From the NCBI GenBank assembly GCA_964449895.1, contig CAYVBY010000012.1, positions 1 through 64,000 of the forward strand: DNA of 64,000 nucleotides, given 5' to 3'. The position numbers and the translations under genes were made by a program. This stretch comes from Intestinibacter sp964449895. Lineage in GTDB: Bacteria > Bacillota > Clostridia > Peptostreptococcales > Peptostreptococcaceae. Numbering within the stretch: the first letter of the stretch is position 1; each line of letters begins with the position of its first letter. Under the pieces are notes generated by a model that saw only the letters and a program-made list of their open reading frames with translations, did not search any database and was not told the origin of the DNA. Positions 7,325-16,521 of the stretch are shown here, one piece after another.

Positions 7325-8197
7325 TTATTTTAGAGCTTCAACCCCACCTACGATATCTATTATTTCTCCAGTTACCGCAGATTGTCTAGCTCTATTGTAA
7401 CTTAATTCTAGAGTAGAAAGCATTTCGTCTGCATTATCTGATGCTGATTTCATAGCAGTTCTTCTTGCTGATTGTTCTGATGCAAAAGATTCTATTACAC
7501 CGTCATATACTATACCAGATACATATTTAGGTATTATATAACTTAAAACAGCCTCTGGTGATGGTAAATATTGAACTCTTGCTCTTCTTCCTGTATTTTC
7601 TTTTGATTTTACATCATTTTCTTCTTTGTCGAATACTAAAGGTAAAATTTTTATTAATTTAGGACGTTGAACTAGAGGTGATACAAATTCTGTATAAGAA
7701 ATGTATAATTCATCTATTTCACCTTTTTTATATAAATCCATTGCTGTATTAGCAAGTTCTAATGTTCTTTCATAATCACATTTTTCAACACTTTCTTCAG
7801 CCGCTAGTAATTCATAATCTCTTTTTTCAAAGAATTCTACTGCTTTTTTACCAACTGCCATAACTTTTTCTTTTTTTCCATCCATATGAGCAGTTGTAAG
7901 TTTGAATATATTAGAGTTATATCCACCTGCTAGACCTCTATCTCCAGCAACTACAATATAACATTTATTTTTTACTTCTCTCTGTTTTAAGAATACATCT
8001 CTAACACCTTTTGTATTAGTAGCTATATCTTTAACAGTATCGTACATTGTATTAAAGTACGGTCTACTAGCTAAAGCTCTATCCTTAGCTTTTCTCATTT
8101 TAGATGAAGCAACTAATTCCATAGCTTTTGTAACTTGTTTTGTACTTTCAACACTGCTTATACGATTTTTGATCTCTTTAATTCCAGCTCCTGCCAA
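7325..8197 (-). CDS. atpG: ATP synthase gamma subunit
   Basis: Rotor shaft of F1, 290 aa. The conserved N-terminal helix (IKEIKNRISSVESTKQVTKAMELVASSKM), the GDRGLAGGYN Rossmann-like motif, and the C-terminal SASDNADEM and SYNRARQSAVTGEI helices that enter the alpha3beta3 ring are all present. Nothing is unusual. It lies 27 bases after atpA. Confidence 0.97.
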   Translation of the reverse strand: MAGAGIKEIKNRISSVESTKQVTKAMELVASSKMRKAKDRALASRPYFNTMYDTVKDIATNTKGVRDVFLKQREVKNKCYIVVAGDRGLAGGYNSNIFKLTTAHMDGKKEKVMAVGKKAVEFFEKRDYELLAAEESVEKCDYERTLELANTAMDLYKKGEIDELYISYTEFVSPLVQRPKLIKILPLVFDKEENDVKSKENTGRRARVQYLPSPEAVLSYIIPKYVSGIVYDGVIESFASEQSARRTAMKSASDNADEMLSTLELSYNRARQSAVTGEIIDIVGGVEALK

Positions 8198-8224
8198 TTA
8201 GTTTACCTCCTTTTTGAAAAGGAT

Positions 8225-9727
8225 TTATGCTTCAACAACAAATGTCTTTTTAAATTCATTTATTGCTTCAGTTAAATCAGTTGTGAAATCCTTATTTGCT
8301 AATATTTTTTCACTTAATTCTGGATAATTTGCATCTACGAATCTGAATAATTCAGCTTCAAATCTAGATAATTCACCAACTGGAATATCATCTACAAATC
8401 CATTTGTAACAGCAAATATTATCATAACTTGGTCACTAACTTTAAGAGGTGCATTTTCGTCTTGTTTTAAAACTTCAACGATTCTTTCCCCTTGAGCAAG
8501 TCTTCTCTTAGTATCTGCATCTAAGTCAGATCCGAATTGAGAGAATGATGCAAGCTCTCTATATTGAGAGTAAGAAAGTTTTAATGATCCTGAAACTTTC
8601 TTCATAGATTTTATTTGAGCATTACCTCCAACCCTTGATACTGATATACCAGGGTCAACAGCTGGTCTTACACCTGAGTAGAATAATTCTGGTTGTAAGT
8701 AAATTTGTCCATCAGTGATTGATATAACGTTTGTTGGTATATAAGCAGAAACGTCACCTGCTTGAGTTTCTATTATTGGTAAAGCAGTCATTGATCCTCC
8801 GCCTAATTCATCAGATAATTTAGCTGCTCTTTCTAATAATCTTGAATGTAGGTAGAAAACATCCCCTGGATAAGCTTCACGGCCTGGTGGTCTTCTAAGT
8901 AATAATGACATTTCTCTGTATGCAACTGCTTGCTTACTTAAATCATCATATATTATAAGAACGTGTTTTCCATTGTACATAAATTCTTCACCCATTGCAG
9001 CTCCTGCATATGGTGCTAAGTATTGAAGTGGTGCAGATTCTGAAGCTGTTGCAGAAACAACTATAGTATAATCCATTGCTCCACCATTTTCTAATTTAGT
9101 AACTAATTGAGCTACTGTAGAACGTTTTTGTCCTATTGCAACATATATACATATAACATCTTGACCTTTTTGGTTTAAGATTGTATCTATTGCTATAGAA
9201 GTTTTACCAGTTTGTCTATCTCCTATTATAAGCTCCCTTTGACCTCTACCTATTGGTATCATTGAGTCAATAGATTTTATACCAGTTTGTAGTGGTTCAA
9301 AAACTGATTTTCTTGCCATTATACCAGGCGCTGGACTTTCAACTGGTCTTGTTTTAGTTGTAACTATTGGTCCTTTACCATCTATAGGTAAACCAAGTGG
9401 ACTTACAACTCTACCGATCATAGCTTCACCAACTGGAACTTCAACTACTTTTCCAGTTCTTTTTACTATATCGCCTTCTTTTATTCCACTGTCATCACCG
9501 AATATAACGGCACCGACAACATCTTCTTCTAAGTTAAGAGCCATCCCGTATACTTCCCCTGGGAATTCAAGTAATTCACTTGACATAGCATTTTCTAGTC
9601 CATAAACTGTAGCTATACCATCCCCAACTTTTAGGACGCTTCCTGTATCTGTTAATTCTATTTTATTATCATAGTTCTTTATTTGTTGTTTTATTATAGA
9701 ACTGATTTCTTCAGGTCTTAAGTTCAT
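8225..9727 (-). CDS. atpA: ATP synthase alpha subunit
   Basis: Non-catalytic nucleotide-binding F1 subunit, 500 aa, of usual length. The N-terminal RPEEISSIIKQQIKNYD segment, the P-loop GDRQTGKT near 169-176, the AYREMSLLLRRPPGREAYPGDVFYLHSR block and the VDPGISVSRVGGNAQ block with the Arg finger are intact. It lies 15 bases after atpH. Confidence 0.98.
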   Translation of the reverse strand: MNLRPEEISSIIKQQIKNYDNKIELTDTGSVLKVGDGIATVYGLENAMSSELLEFPGEVYGMALNLEEDVVGAVIFGDDSGIKEGDIVKRTGKVVEVPVGEAMIGRVVSPLGLPIDGKGPIVTTKTRPVESPAPGIMARKSVFEPLQTGIKSIDSMIPIGRGQRELIIGDRQTGKTSIAIDTILNQKGQDVICIYVAIGQKRSTVAQLVTKLENGGAMDYTIVVSATASESAPLQYLAPYAGAAMGEEFMYNGKHVLIIYDDLSKQAVAYREMSLLLRRPPGREAYPGDVFYLHSRLLERAAKLSDELGGGSMTALPIIETQAGDVSAYIPTNVISITDGQIYLQPELFYSGVRPAVDPGISVSRVGGNAQIKSMKKVSGSLKLSYSQYRELASFSQFGSDLDADTKRRLAQGERIVEVLKQDENAPLKVSDQVMIIFAVTNGFVDDIPVGELSRFEAELFRFVDANYPELSEKILANKDFTTDLTEAINEFKKTFVVEA

Positions 9728-9742
9728 GGGTTCACCGCCCTC

Positions 9743-10285
9743 CTACGAAATTACTTGAGAAAGTTGATTTTTTAATCCATCTAAACGAGTTTTTATTGTT
9801 CCGTCTATTTCTGTATTACCAAGTCTAACTAAGACTCCTCCTAAGATATTTTTATCAACTTTATTCTCTAAAGTAACATTTTTATTATATTTTTTAGAAA
9901 GCTCATCTTGAAGCTCTTTGATTTTTTCATCAGCCATAGGAACTGCACTTATTACATATCCTTCTAAGATATTGTTCTTTTTATTTAACAATTCCTTGTA
10001 TGTAGCCTCAATTGATTTAAGTGAAGTTATTCTTCCCTTTTCTATCAAAACTTTTAAAAAATTCTTTAGATCATTATCTACTTTATCTGCAAATAATGCA
10101 TCAACTAATTGAATTTTTTCAGATTTTGATACTAATGGAGACTTCATAACATTATTTAATTCTTTATTAGTAGCCACTAAAGAAGATACTTCCTTTAATT
10201 CATTGTATAGGTTATCTGTTTTATTTTCCTCTTCACCTATTTGAAATAGAGCTTCAGCATATCTGTTAGCAATTACATCTATCAT
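9743..10285 (-). CDS. atpH: ATP synthase delta subunit
   Basis: Peripheral-stalk subunit joining F1 to the b dimer, 180 aa. The N-terminal NRYAEALFQIGEE helix and the C-terminal LGGVLVRLGNTEIDGTIKTRL signature are characteristic. Its ATG overlaps the atpF stop codon by 4 bases (ATGA), a sign of translational coupling. Confidence 0.95.
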   Translation of the reverse strand: MIDVIANRYAEALFQIGEEENKTDNLYNELKEVSSLVATNKELNNVMKSPLVSKSEKIQLVDALFADKVDNDLKNFLKVLIEKGRITSLKSIEATYKELLNKKNNILEGYVISAVPMADEKIKELQDELSKKYNKNVTLENKVDKNILGGVLVRLGNTEIDGTIKTRLDGLKNQLSQVIS

Positions 10286-10782
10286 TTAGCTTCCCCTACC
10301 TCTTTAATAAATTTTTCGATTAAATCTTCATGTTTAGCTTTATCTATATCTTCCTCTAATACTTTAGAAGCTGCTAATATAGCTATATCAGATATATCAT
10401 TTCTAATTTCAGCAATAGCTTGTTCTTTTTCTTGAGCAATTTCTTTAGTTGCTTTAGCTTTTAATGCATTAGCTTCTGCTTTAGCATCTTCAATGATTTG
10501 GTTAGATTTTTCTTCTGCTCTAGCAGTAGCTTGTTTTATAATTTCTCTACCTTCATCTTTAGCTAAGCTAACCTTTTGTTCGTATTCTTGTTTTAAAGCT
10601 ATACCTTCATTCTTAGCCTTTGAACCTTCAGCTAAATCCTCTTGAATCATATTTTCTCTTTTTTCAATTATATTTAACACTGGTTTGAATAGTATTTTTT
10701 TAAGTACTAAGAATAGTATAACTGTATTTATAATCTGGAATACTAATTCCACTGATATGGTTACTACCGGTTTAAAATCCAT
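10282..10782 (-). CDS. atpF: ATP synthase b subunit
   Basis: Fo stator subunit: one N-terminal transmembrane helix (about residues 10-30, ELVFQIINTVILFLVLKKILF), then a long charged helical stalk rich in Glu, Lys and Ala. The start is taken at the ATG at 10782, which has AGGAGG 7 bases upstream. An in-frame TTG 21 bases earlier would put that RBS inside the coding region. This gives 166 aa. It overlaps atpH by 4 bases. Confidence 0.95.
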   Translation of the reverse strand: MDFKPVVTISVELVFQIINTVILFLVLKKILFKPVLNIIEKRENMIQEDLAEGSKAKNEGIALKQEYEQKVSLAKDEGREIIKQATARAEEKSNQIIEDAKAEANALKAKATKEIAQEKEQAIAEIRNDISDIAILAASKVLEEDIDKAKHEDLIEKFIKEVGEAK

Positions 10783-10877
10783 AACTATTCCTCCTCTTAA
10801 CAAACCCTAAAACTTACATTTAGGAGATGAGTAAACACCTCCCAATTGTAAATTCAAAACTATTTTTATGTACTTTT

Positions 10878-11123
10878 TTATACCCATGGATTTGCAAATA
10901 AAAGGATTATAGATATAACTAGACCATATATACCAGTTGATTCTGCAACTGCTGCCCCTAAAAGCATTGTAGAGATTATATCACCTTTAGCTTCTGGTTG
11001 ATTACCAACAGCTTCTGCACCTTTACCAGCTGCGTATCCTTGTCCTATACCTGAACCTATACCTGAGCAAACTGCGATTCCTGCTCCTATAGCAGATCCT
11101 AATACCATTAATGCTTGTTCCAT
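10878..11123 (-). CDS. atpE: ATP synthase c subunit, Na+-type ion-binding site
   Basis: Membrane rotor subunit of 81 aa: two transmembrane helices joined by the polar loop GNQPEAKGD. The ion-binding carboxylate is Glu61. The surrounding residues Q28 (GIGQGYAAG), V59, E61, S62 and T63 (VAESTGIY) match the Na+ ligand set established for the Ilyobacter tartaricus c-ring. H+-type rings usually lack the Gln and Ser/Thr ligands. Na+ coupling is therefore predicted from sequence. The gene is flanked by short untranslated gaps (95 and 66 bases), common around atpE, which needs high expression. Confidence 0.95.
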   Translation of the reverse strand: MEQALMVLGSAIGAGIAVCSGIGSGIGQGYAAGKGAEAVGNQPEAKGDIISTMLLGAAVAESTGIYGLVISIILLFANPWV

Positions 11124-11189
11124 AATAAATTCCTCCTTAAAAAATACAATTTTTTCTTTTTTGTTTTGATAATTTTTAAATTTTGATCA

Positions 11190-11894
11190 CTACTCTGTTG
11201 CATTTGAAACGAATACCATTGTTAGCATTACAAATATAAAGGCTTGTAGACAACCTGAGAACAAGTCAAAGTATAGATGTAAAGGCACCGGTATTACTAA
11301 TTGTAAGAATGGGATTGATACACCAGGTATTAATGTTGATAAAAATGCTAATAACTGATAAAGAAGTCCCATGATTACAGTACCACCTAATATATTCCCG
11401 AATGGACGGAATGTAAGTGATATAGGTGTTGCAAATTCACTTACTATATTTAAAGGTAATAAGAATGGAACTGGATCTAGTAGACCTTTCCAATATGCAA
11501 GACCTTTGGCTTTCATACCTTCGAAATAAATTAAAAATACAGTAAGTAATGCCCATCCAAGTGTTGTGTCAACATCTGTTGTTGGAGATTTAAAACCAAC
11601 TAGTCCAATTAAGTTTGAACATACAAAGAATAAGAATAATGCACCTATATAATAGAACATATTTGGCATTTTCTTAAATACATCTTTACCCATGTTACTT
11701 TCAACTAAGCCTTTAAGAGTTAAAACTCCATATTCTAGCATTATTTGAACTTTGCTAGTTGGAACTACTTTTAAATTTCTAGTTAAAAGAAATGATACAA
11801 CGATTAAGAAAAGCATAATTATCCAACTTGTAACTATAGTCTCACTTATTTGGAAACCATTTGGAAATGTGATAATCCATTGTGCGTATCTCAC
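11190..11894 (-). CDS. atpB: ATP synthase a subunit
   Basis: Fo ion-channel subunit, 234 aa, with about five to six membrane helices. The essential stator arginine is R163 in SLTFRPFGNILGG, and the C-terminal LQAFIFVMLTMVFVSNA helix is intact. Translation starts at GTG, 7 bases after AGGAGG. It lies 2 bases downstream of atpI. Confidence 0.95.
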   Translation of the reverse strand: MRYAQWIITFPNGFQISETIVTSWIIMLFLIVVSFLLTRNLKVVPTSKVQIMLEYGVLTLKGLVESNMGKDVFKKMPNMFYYIGALFLFFVCSNLIGLVGFKSPTTDVDTTLGWALLTVFLIYFEGMKAKGLAYWKGLLDPVPFLLPLNIVSEFATPISLTFRPFGNILGGTVIMGLLYQLLAFLSTLIPGVSIPFLQLVIPVPLHLYFDLFSGCLQAFIFVMLTMVFVSNATE

Positions 11895-11896
11895 AA

Positions 11897-12301
11897 CTAT
11901 ACCTCCTTTCTTTTAAATTTTGATGCTAGTAATGTTTTTATAAATATAACAACTTGAGTACTTATCAATCCTATTGCAGTACCTATTATATGTAAATTAG
12001 GATTCTTAATAGATACAATAAGTGCTGCAGCAGTTATTGCAAGTCTTATCATATATCTAACTCCAGTATAAGCTTGTGCTTTTCCTGGTGGTAGATTAAC
12101 TGCCTTTTCTAATGTTAATGCCAATAATCTAAAGTTAAGAATAGCTATTACGCTACCAAAGATTATTCCTACAATCATTGGAATACCAAATGAAAATATT
12201 CCAAATTTTGATAAAATAGCTACTAATATTATGGCTACTATATCAAATACAGGAACTCCTATAGTAACGAGTTTAACCTCCTTTGCAACTTTGACATCCA
12301 T
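11897..12301 (-). CDS. atpI: ATP synthase accessory subunit I
   Basis: 134-aa membrane protein with four predicted hydrophobic segments and short loops. AtpI-family proteins assist assembly of the c-ring and, with AtpZ, may act in Mg2+ or Ca2+ transport. The assignment relies on position at the head of the atp operon and on the size and topology. It sits between atpZ (4-base gap) and atpB (2-base gap). Confidence 0.82.
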   Translation of the reverse strand: MDVKVAKEVKLVTIGVPVFDIVAIILVAILSKFGIFSFGIPMIVGIIFGSVIAILNFRLLALTLEKAVNLPPGKAQAYTGVRYMIRLAITAAALIVSIKNPNLHIIGTAIGLISTQVVIFIKTLLASKFKRKEV

Positions 12302-12305
12302 TTAA

Positions 12306-12533
12306 TCACTTCCCTTTCGTGTATTTACGAACAACCTTATATACTGAGTTGAATCCACTTGCTACTCCTAATAGCAAGAAAATTAGGGTAAATATGGGTT
12401 CTGTTCCAAATTTGGAATCTATGAATTTCCCTAAGAAAAAACATCCAAATATACAAACCAATACCATTATTCCTAACTGGCTAATTAAGGATAGCATTTC
12501 TGCTGCTATGCTCAATACACTTCTGTTTTTCAT
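12306..12533 (-). CDS. atpZ: AtpZ/AtpI-like small membrane protein, first gene of the atp operon
   Basis: 75-aa protein with two membrane helices separated by a short loop (IFGCFFLGKFIDSKFGTEP). The LGKFIDSKFGT segment is typical of the AtpZ family. It is the first gene of the operon; AAGGTG lies about 10 bases before the ATG, and a TTGACA promoter element is 77 bases upstream. Confidence 0.82.
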   Translation of the reverse strand: MKNRSVLSIAAEMLSLISQLGIMVLVCIFGCFFLGKFIDSKFGTEPIFTLIFLLLGVASGFNSVYKVVRKYTKGK

Positions 12534-12587
12534 GATATAAACACACCTTTATTTATTATTTTATATACATAAAATATATTTTATATA

Positions 12588-12615
12588 TATTTATAATTTT
12601 ATCACACTTTGTCAA
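12588..12615 (-). promoter_or_regulatory. Candidate promoter of the atp operon
   Basis: A perfect minus-strand TTGACA (12610-12615) lies upstream of atpZ. The best spaced -10 is TAAATA (16-base spacer); an overlapping TATAAA would be only 14 bases away. The -35 is convincing and the -10 is not settled. Confidence 0.45.
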
Positions 12616-12684
12616 TATTTTATCTATTTTTTTATTCGAATTTAAATTTATTTTTTATTTTACATAATATAAATTAATTTAAAT

Positions 12685-13131
12685 TTATTTTTTAGCAAAA
12701 TTTACCATTTCTATTCCAGCTTCTTCTAAAATTTCTCTAGACAGTTCATCAGGATAATCACCTAAATAAACAATTTTTTCTATTCCTGCATTTATACACA
12801 TCTTTGCACATAATACGCATGGTCTTGTAGTAACATATAATGTAGAACCATTTATATTAACGCCATTATGAGCTGCTTGAATTATTGCATTTTGCTCTGC
12901 ATGTAAAGCTCGACAAAGTTCATGTCTTTGCCCTGAAGGAATATTCATTTGTTCTCTTTTGCATCCTATTTCTTCACAGTGTTTTAAATTTTTAGGAGAA
13001 CCATTATAACCTGTTGTCAAAATTTGTTTATCTTTCACTATAATAGCACCTACATGTCTTCTCTTACATGTAGAACGTTTTTTTACAATTTCTGCTATTT
13101 CCATAAAATATTCATCCCATGATGGTCTCAT
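12685..13131 (-). CDS. comEB: dCMP deaminase (ComEB family)
   Basis: Zinc-dependent deamination of dCMP to dUMP for thymidylate synthesis. In the 148 aa the catalytic site reads H77-A-E79 with zinc ligands C105 and C108 (PCVLC). The inserted Cys/His loop (HCEEIGCKRE ... RHELCRA) is typical of dCMP deaminases rather than cytidine deaminases. It lies downstream of upp, consistent with pyrimidine metabolism. Confidence 0.92.
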   Translation of the reverse strand: MRPSWDEYFMEIAEIVKKRSTCKRRHVGAIIVKDKQILTTGYNGSPKNLKHCEEIGCKREQMNIPSGQRHELCRALHAEQNAIIQAAHNGVNINGSTLYVTTRPCVLCAKMCINAGIEKIVYLGDYPDELSREILEEAGIEMVNFAKK

Positions 13132-13205
13132 AATCTATCCTCTTTCCACAAAGAAATACTTTGAAATATTACTTTTTACAAAATATTCAGTCTTTTAATT
13201 TGCAA

Positions 13206-13229
13206 AGAACCTATATTTCTATAGGTTCT
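13206..13229 (-). terminator. Possible terminator after upp
   Basis: A perfect 10-bp stem (AGAACCTATA / TATAGGTTCT) with a 4-base loop lies 9 bases after the upp stop. The following tail is only moderately T-rich, so it may be leaky and allow comEB to be co-transcribed. Confidence 0.45.
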
Positions 13230-13237
13230 ATATTAAA

Positions 13238-13867
13238 TTATTTTGTACCAAATATTCTATCTCCAGCATCACCTAATCCTGGAACTATATATCCATGATC
13301 ATTTAATTTTTCATCTATTGATGCTACATAAATATCTACATCATTGTGATATTTTTGAACTTCTTCTATACCTTCTGGTGCTGCAACTAAATTAACTAAT
13401 TTTATATTTTTTGCTCCATTTGCTTTTAATACATCTATAGCAGCAACAGCTGAACCACCTGTAGCAAGCATAGGGTCAACTATTATCATTTCTCTTTCTT
13501 CTATATCTTTTGGGAATTTACTGTAATATTCAACAGGTTTTAAAGTTTCTGGATCTCTATATAAACCAACATGTCCTACTTTTGCATTTGGTATTAATTT
13601 TACAAATCCATCTACCATACCTAAACCAGCTCTTAATATTGGTACTATTCCTAATTTTTTACCAGCTATAACTTTTGATGTAGTTTTAACTATTGGTGTT
13701 TCTATTTCTACTTCTTCTAAAGGTAAATTTTTTGTTACCTCATATGCCATTAACATTGATATTTCTGTTAATAATTCTCTAAAATCTTTTGAACCTGTTG
13801 ATACTTGTCTCATAAGAGTTAACTTATGTTGTATTAATGGATGATCTGTAACTACTACTTTACTCAT
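13238..13867 (-). CDS. upp: Uracil phosphoribosyltransferase
   Basis: Salvage enzyme making UMP from uracil and PRPP. The PRPP-binding loop (EMIIVDPMLATGGSA) and the C-terminal uracil-binding GYIVPGLGDAGDR are intact. Two ATGs are adjacent; the second is chosen because AGGAGG is then 6 bases away instead of 3, giving 209 aa. It lies 23 bases after rpiB and is very probably co-transcribed with it. Confidence 0.96.
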   Translation of the reverse strand: MSKVVVTDHPLIQHKLTLMRQVSTGSKDFRELLTEISMLMAYEVTKNLPLEEVEIETPIVKTTSKVIAGKKLGIVPILRAGLGMVDGFVKLIPNAKVGHVGLYRDPETLKPVEYYSKFPKDIEEREMIIVDPMLATGGSAVAAIDVLKANGAKNIKLVNLVAAPEGIEEVQKYHNDVDIYVASIDEKLNDHGYIVPGLGDAGDRIFGTK

Positions 13868-13890
13868 CATGTTCCTCCTAATTTTTTATA

Positions 13891-14343
13891 TTATTTATTA
13901 TATTTTTTTTCTATATCACTTAATAAATTGACTCTTCTTAAATGTCTATCTCCTTCAAATTCTGTATTTAACCATGCTTCAACTATTTCTAATGCAAGTC
14001 CTTTTCCTAAAACTCTTTCTCCTAATGATAACATGTTAGCATTGTTATGAGCTTTTGACATTTTTGCAGAAAATACATCAGATACTACTGCACATCTTAT
14101 TCCTGGAACTTTATTTGCTGCTAATGATATTCCTATCCCTGTACCACAACATAAAATTCCATAATCAACTTCTTTTGCAACTACAGCTTCTGCAACTTTT
14201 TGACCATATATAGGATAATCTACTGAATCTTTTGCATTATTTGTCCCATAGTCTACACATTCTATACCTTTTCCTTCTAGATATTTTAATATTTCTAATT
14301 TTAAATTGTAACCACCGTGATCACACCCTAAACCAATTTTCAT
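13891..14343 (-). CDS. rpiB: Ribose-5-phosphate isomerase B
   Basis: Interconverts ribose 5-phosphate and ribulose 5-phosphate (150 aa, RpiB/LacAB fold). GCDHGGYNLK at the N-terminus and the active-site CCGTGIGISLAANK with its catalytic cysteine, followed by HNNANMLSLGERV, are diagnostic. It supplies ribose phosphate for PRPP, which fits its place before upp. Confidence 0.95.
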   Translation of the reverse strand: MKIGLGCDHGGYNLKLEILKYLEGKGIECVDYGTNNAKDSVDYPIYGQKVAEAVVAKEVDYGILCCGTGIGISLAANKVPGIRCAVVSDVFSAKMSKAHNNANMLSLGERVLGKGLALEIVEAWLNTEFEGDRHLRRVNLLSDIEKKYNK

Positions 14344-14454
14344 AATTCCTACTCCTAATATTTTTATATATTTAAAATGATTGATTTTTTTTTAACTATC
14401 TTTATATAATTATACAATCATTTTGATTAAACTACCATACATTTTTTAATTTTA

Positions 14455-14482
14455 TTTATAAAGTCAGTATTATTTTTGTAAA
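14455..14482 (-). promoter_or_regulatory. Candidate promoter of rpiB-upp
   Basis: Minus-strand TTTACA (14477-14482) and TATAAA (14455-14460) are separated by 16 bases, predicting a leader of about 105 bases before rpiB. A second TATAAT (14409-14414) lies closer but lacks a clear -35. Confidence 0.35.
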
Positions 14483-14644
14483 CAAATCATTTGTTTTAGC
14501 CTTACTTTTTTATTTTTTGACTTTTTCAAAATTGTTCTTTTTTTAACTATTTTTAGAATATTGTTATTTTTTTTAATTTTGAAAATCTTTATACAGTAAT
14601 AATAGCTGAATTTTGTCCATAATTTCAACAAAATTAAATTATTA
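14483..14644. other. AT-rich intergenic region
   Basis: Rest of the 301-base gap between rpiB and the Sua5 gene. It contains poly-T and poly-A runs and a weak AATTTTGT/ACAAAATT stem after the Sua5 stop codon without a T-tail. I see no small gene. Confidence 0.35.
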
Positions 14645-15685
14645 TCAAGCCTTTATAATTTTATATCCAGCTGATTTTAAAAGCCTGTTCATTATAGCAC
14701 ATCCAATTCCTTCATTTGTAAAGCTTTCAGAATATACTATATTACATTCTTCTTTATCAGCTTGAATCAAGCTATCAAATAGATTTGATGCCACCTCATC
14801 TAAAGTTTCTCCTAAACATATAGTTTTTCCTATATATCTTTCTTTGTTAGATTTTAAACATATTACACCTGTTTTTAGATTTTTATTATTATTGTACTCT
14901 GTTAGTTCATTTATTTTTTGTATAACTTTCTCTCTTTCTCCTGATACAATATAAACTTCAGCATTTGGCGAATAATGAGTATATTTCATCCCTGGAGCTT
15001 TAGCTTTTATATTATCCTCTTTCTTTTGTAGTGCAGGATCTAGTGCTACTATACCTAATTCTTTTTCTAATTGCTCTTTAGTTACGCTTCCTGGTCTTAA
15101 TATTGTTGGTATATCACCAGTTAAGTCTAATACTGTAGATTCTAATCCATATACACAGTCATTACCTAATATAATTCCACTTACTCTGTGATTCATTTGT
15201 TCATATACATGTGACGCCTTAGTTGGAGATGGTTTCCCTGATATATTGGCAGATGGAGCAGCTATAGGAAGTTGTGCCTCTCTTATAAGAGCATTTGCTA
15301 TTTTATTTGAAGGCATTCTAATTGCTACTGTATTAAGACCTCCACTTGTTCTATTTGGTACTATATCTTTTTTATTTAAGATTATAGTTATTGGTCCTGG
15401 CCAAAATTTTTCCATAACTATCTTAGCTTTATTTGTTACTTCCTCAACTAAATCATAAATTTGTTCTGTATCACTTATATGAACTATAAGAGGATTGTCA
15501 CTTGGTCTACCTTTTGCCTCATAAATTTTACTTACAGCATCTTCATCTAATGCATTTGCCCCTAAACCATAAACTGTTTCAGTTGGAAATATAACAGTTT
15601 CTCCAGATTTTAGTATTTGTGCTTGTTTTTTTATTTCTTCCATATCTATATTGTCTATATCAATTTTGCTAATTAATGTATCCAT
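14645..15685 (-). CDS. ywlC: L-threonylcarbamoyladenylate synthase (Sua5/YwlC)
   Basis: Makes threonylcarbamoyl-AMP for the t6A37 modification of ANN-decoding tRNAs. The YrdC domain spans about residues 20-205 (ETVYGLGANA, AKGRPSDNPLIVHI, APSANISGKPSPT), and the long-form Sua5 C-terminal domain follows (about 230-346), joined by the APGMKYTHYSP linker. The start is taken at ATG 15685, 6 bases after AGAGGTGG; a longer frame from a TTG would run into the upstream gene. It probably shares a transcript with the ZIP transporter 19 bases upstream. Length is 346 aa. Confidence 0.94.
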   Translation of the reverse strand: MDTLISKIDIDNIDMEEIKKQAQILKSGETVIFPTETVYGLGANALDEDAVSKIYEAKGRPSDNPLIVHISDTEQIYDLVEEVTNKAKIVMEKFWPGPITIILNKKDIVPNRTSGGLNTVAIRMPSNKIANALIREAQLPIAAPSANISGKPSPTKASHVYEQMNHRVSGIILGNDCVYGLESTVLDLTGDIPTILRPGSVTKEQLEKELGIVALDPALQKKEDNIKAKAPGMKYTHYSPNAEVYIVSGEREKVIQKINELTEYNNNKNLKTGVICLKSNKERYIGKTICLGETLDEVASNLFDSLIQADKEECNIVYSESFTNEGIGCAIMNRLLKSAGYKIIKA

Positions 15686-15704
15686 TTCATTCCACCTCTT
15701 TTCA

Positions 15705-16385
15705 TTAGATACAATATACAATTATTGTTCCTACTAAAAACCCTATTATACAAAAAAAATTTTTGGTTCTTGGTAAAATTTCTTCTAATACAACATAAAA
15801 CATAGTTCCTGCTGCAATTGATAAAAAAATTCCTATTAAAGAAGTGAAGCTTCTTGCAAAATATACTCCTAAAAAACTCCCTATTCCCATAGGAACACCT
15901 GCTATAACTGTATATAATATAATTTTACTCGTTTTCATTTTTGTTCCAGATAAAGTTAAAGCTGTAGCTAATCCTTCTGGAATATTATGTATACCTATCA
16001 CCAACGCCAATGTAAGTCCTAAATACTCAGTCGATACAAAAGATGACCCTATTGCCAAACCTTCAGGCAAATTATGTAACATTATGCTTATAAATATTAA
16101 AAAGCCTGCTTTTTCATCTTTAGAAATATTCAAATTTTCTTTTATTAGCATAGTTATTATAACCCCTAAAAAAGTAGAAATTACAGTTATCCATATTCCC
16201 TTGAGTTCTATTGCCTCTTTCATCAAGTCAAAGACTACTACAGCAAGCATTATACCACCAGATAGTCCCATAAAGAAATCTATGTATTTATCAACTTTTT
16301 TCTTAAAAATAGCAGCTAATACTCCGCCTAATCCTGTACCTACAACTCCTGCCAGCAAACCAATCAAAGTTACTTTTAAAATCAT
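15705..16385 (-). CDS. ZIP-family divalent metal transporter
   Basis: 226-aa integral membrane protein with about eight helices. The two metal-binding motifs of ZIP transporters, HNLPEG (TM4) and HNIPEG (TM5), are intact, so uptake of Zn2+, Fe2+ or Mn2+ into the cytoplasm is predicted; specificity cannot be read. It lies upstream of and close to the Sua5 gene. Confidence 0.88.
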   Translation of the reverse strand: MILKVTLIGLLAGVVGTGLGGVLAAIFKKKVDKYIDFFMGLSGGIMLAVVVFDLMKEAIELKGIWITVISTFLGVIITMLIKENLNISKDEKAGFLIFISIMLHNLPEGLAIGSSFVSTEYLGLTLALVIGIHNIPEGLATALTLSGTKMKTSKIILYTVIAGVPMGIGSFLGVYFARSFTSLIGIFLSIAAGTMFYVVLEEILPRTKNFFCIIGFLVGTIIVYCI

Positions 16386-16485
16386 AATACCTTCTCCTTA
16401 AATTTAATTTAATTAATTATATGTATTTTTTATATTTAAAATTAATATTTAAGATAGGTATTATAAAATTATCACTTACAAAAAA

Positions 16486-16511
16486 GCCAAATGACATAAA
16501 AATCATTTGGC
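16486..16511 (-). terminator. Terminator of the yqhQ-prmC-prfA operon
   Basis: A perfect 9-bp stem GCCAAATGA / TCATTTGGC is followed by a run of six T on the minus strand, 11 bases after the prfA stop codon. Confidence 0.8.
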
Positions 16512-16521
16512 AATGTTTATA

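Noticed and set aside
12639..12694. Direct repeat of a 19-base AT-only sequence (12639-12657 and 12676-12694) near the comEB stop codon.
   Set aside because: Low-complexity A/T sequence in a very AT-rich genome; the second copy is part of the comEB coding end. Likely chance.
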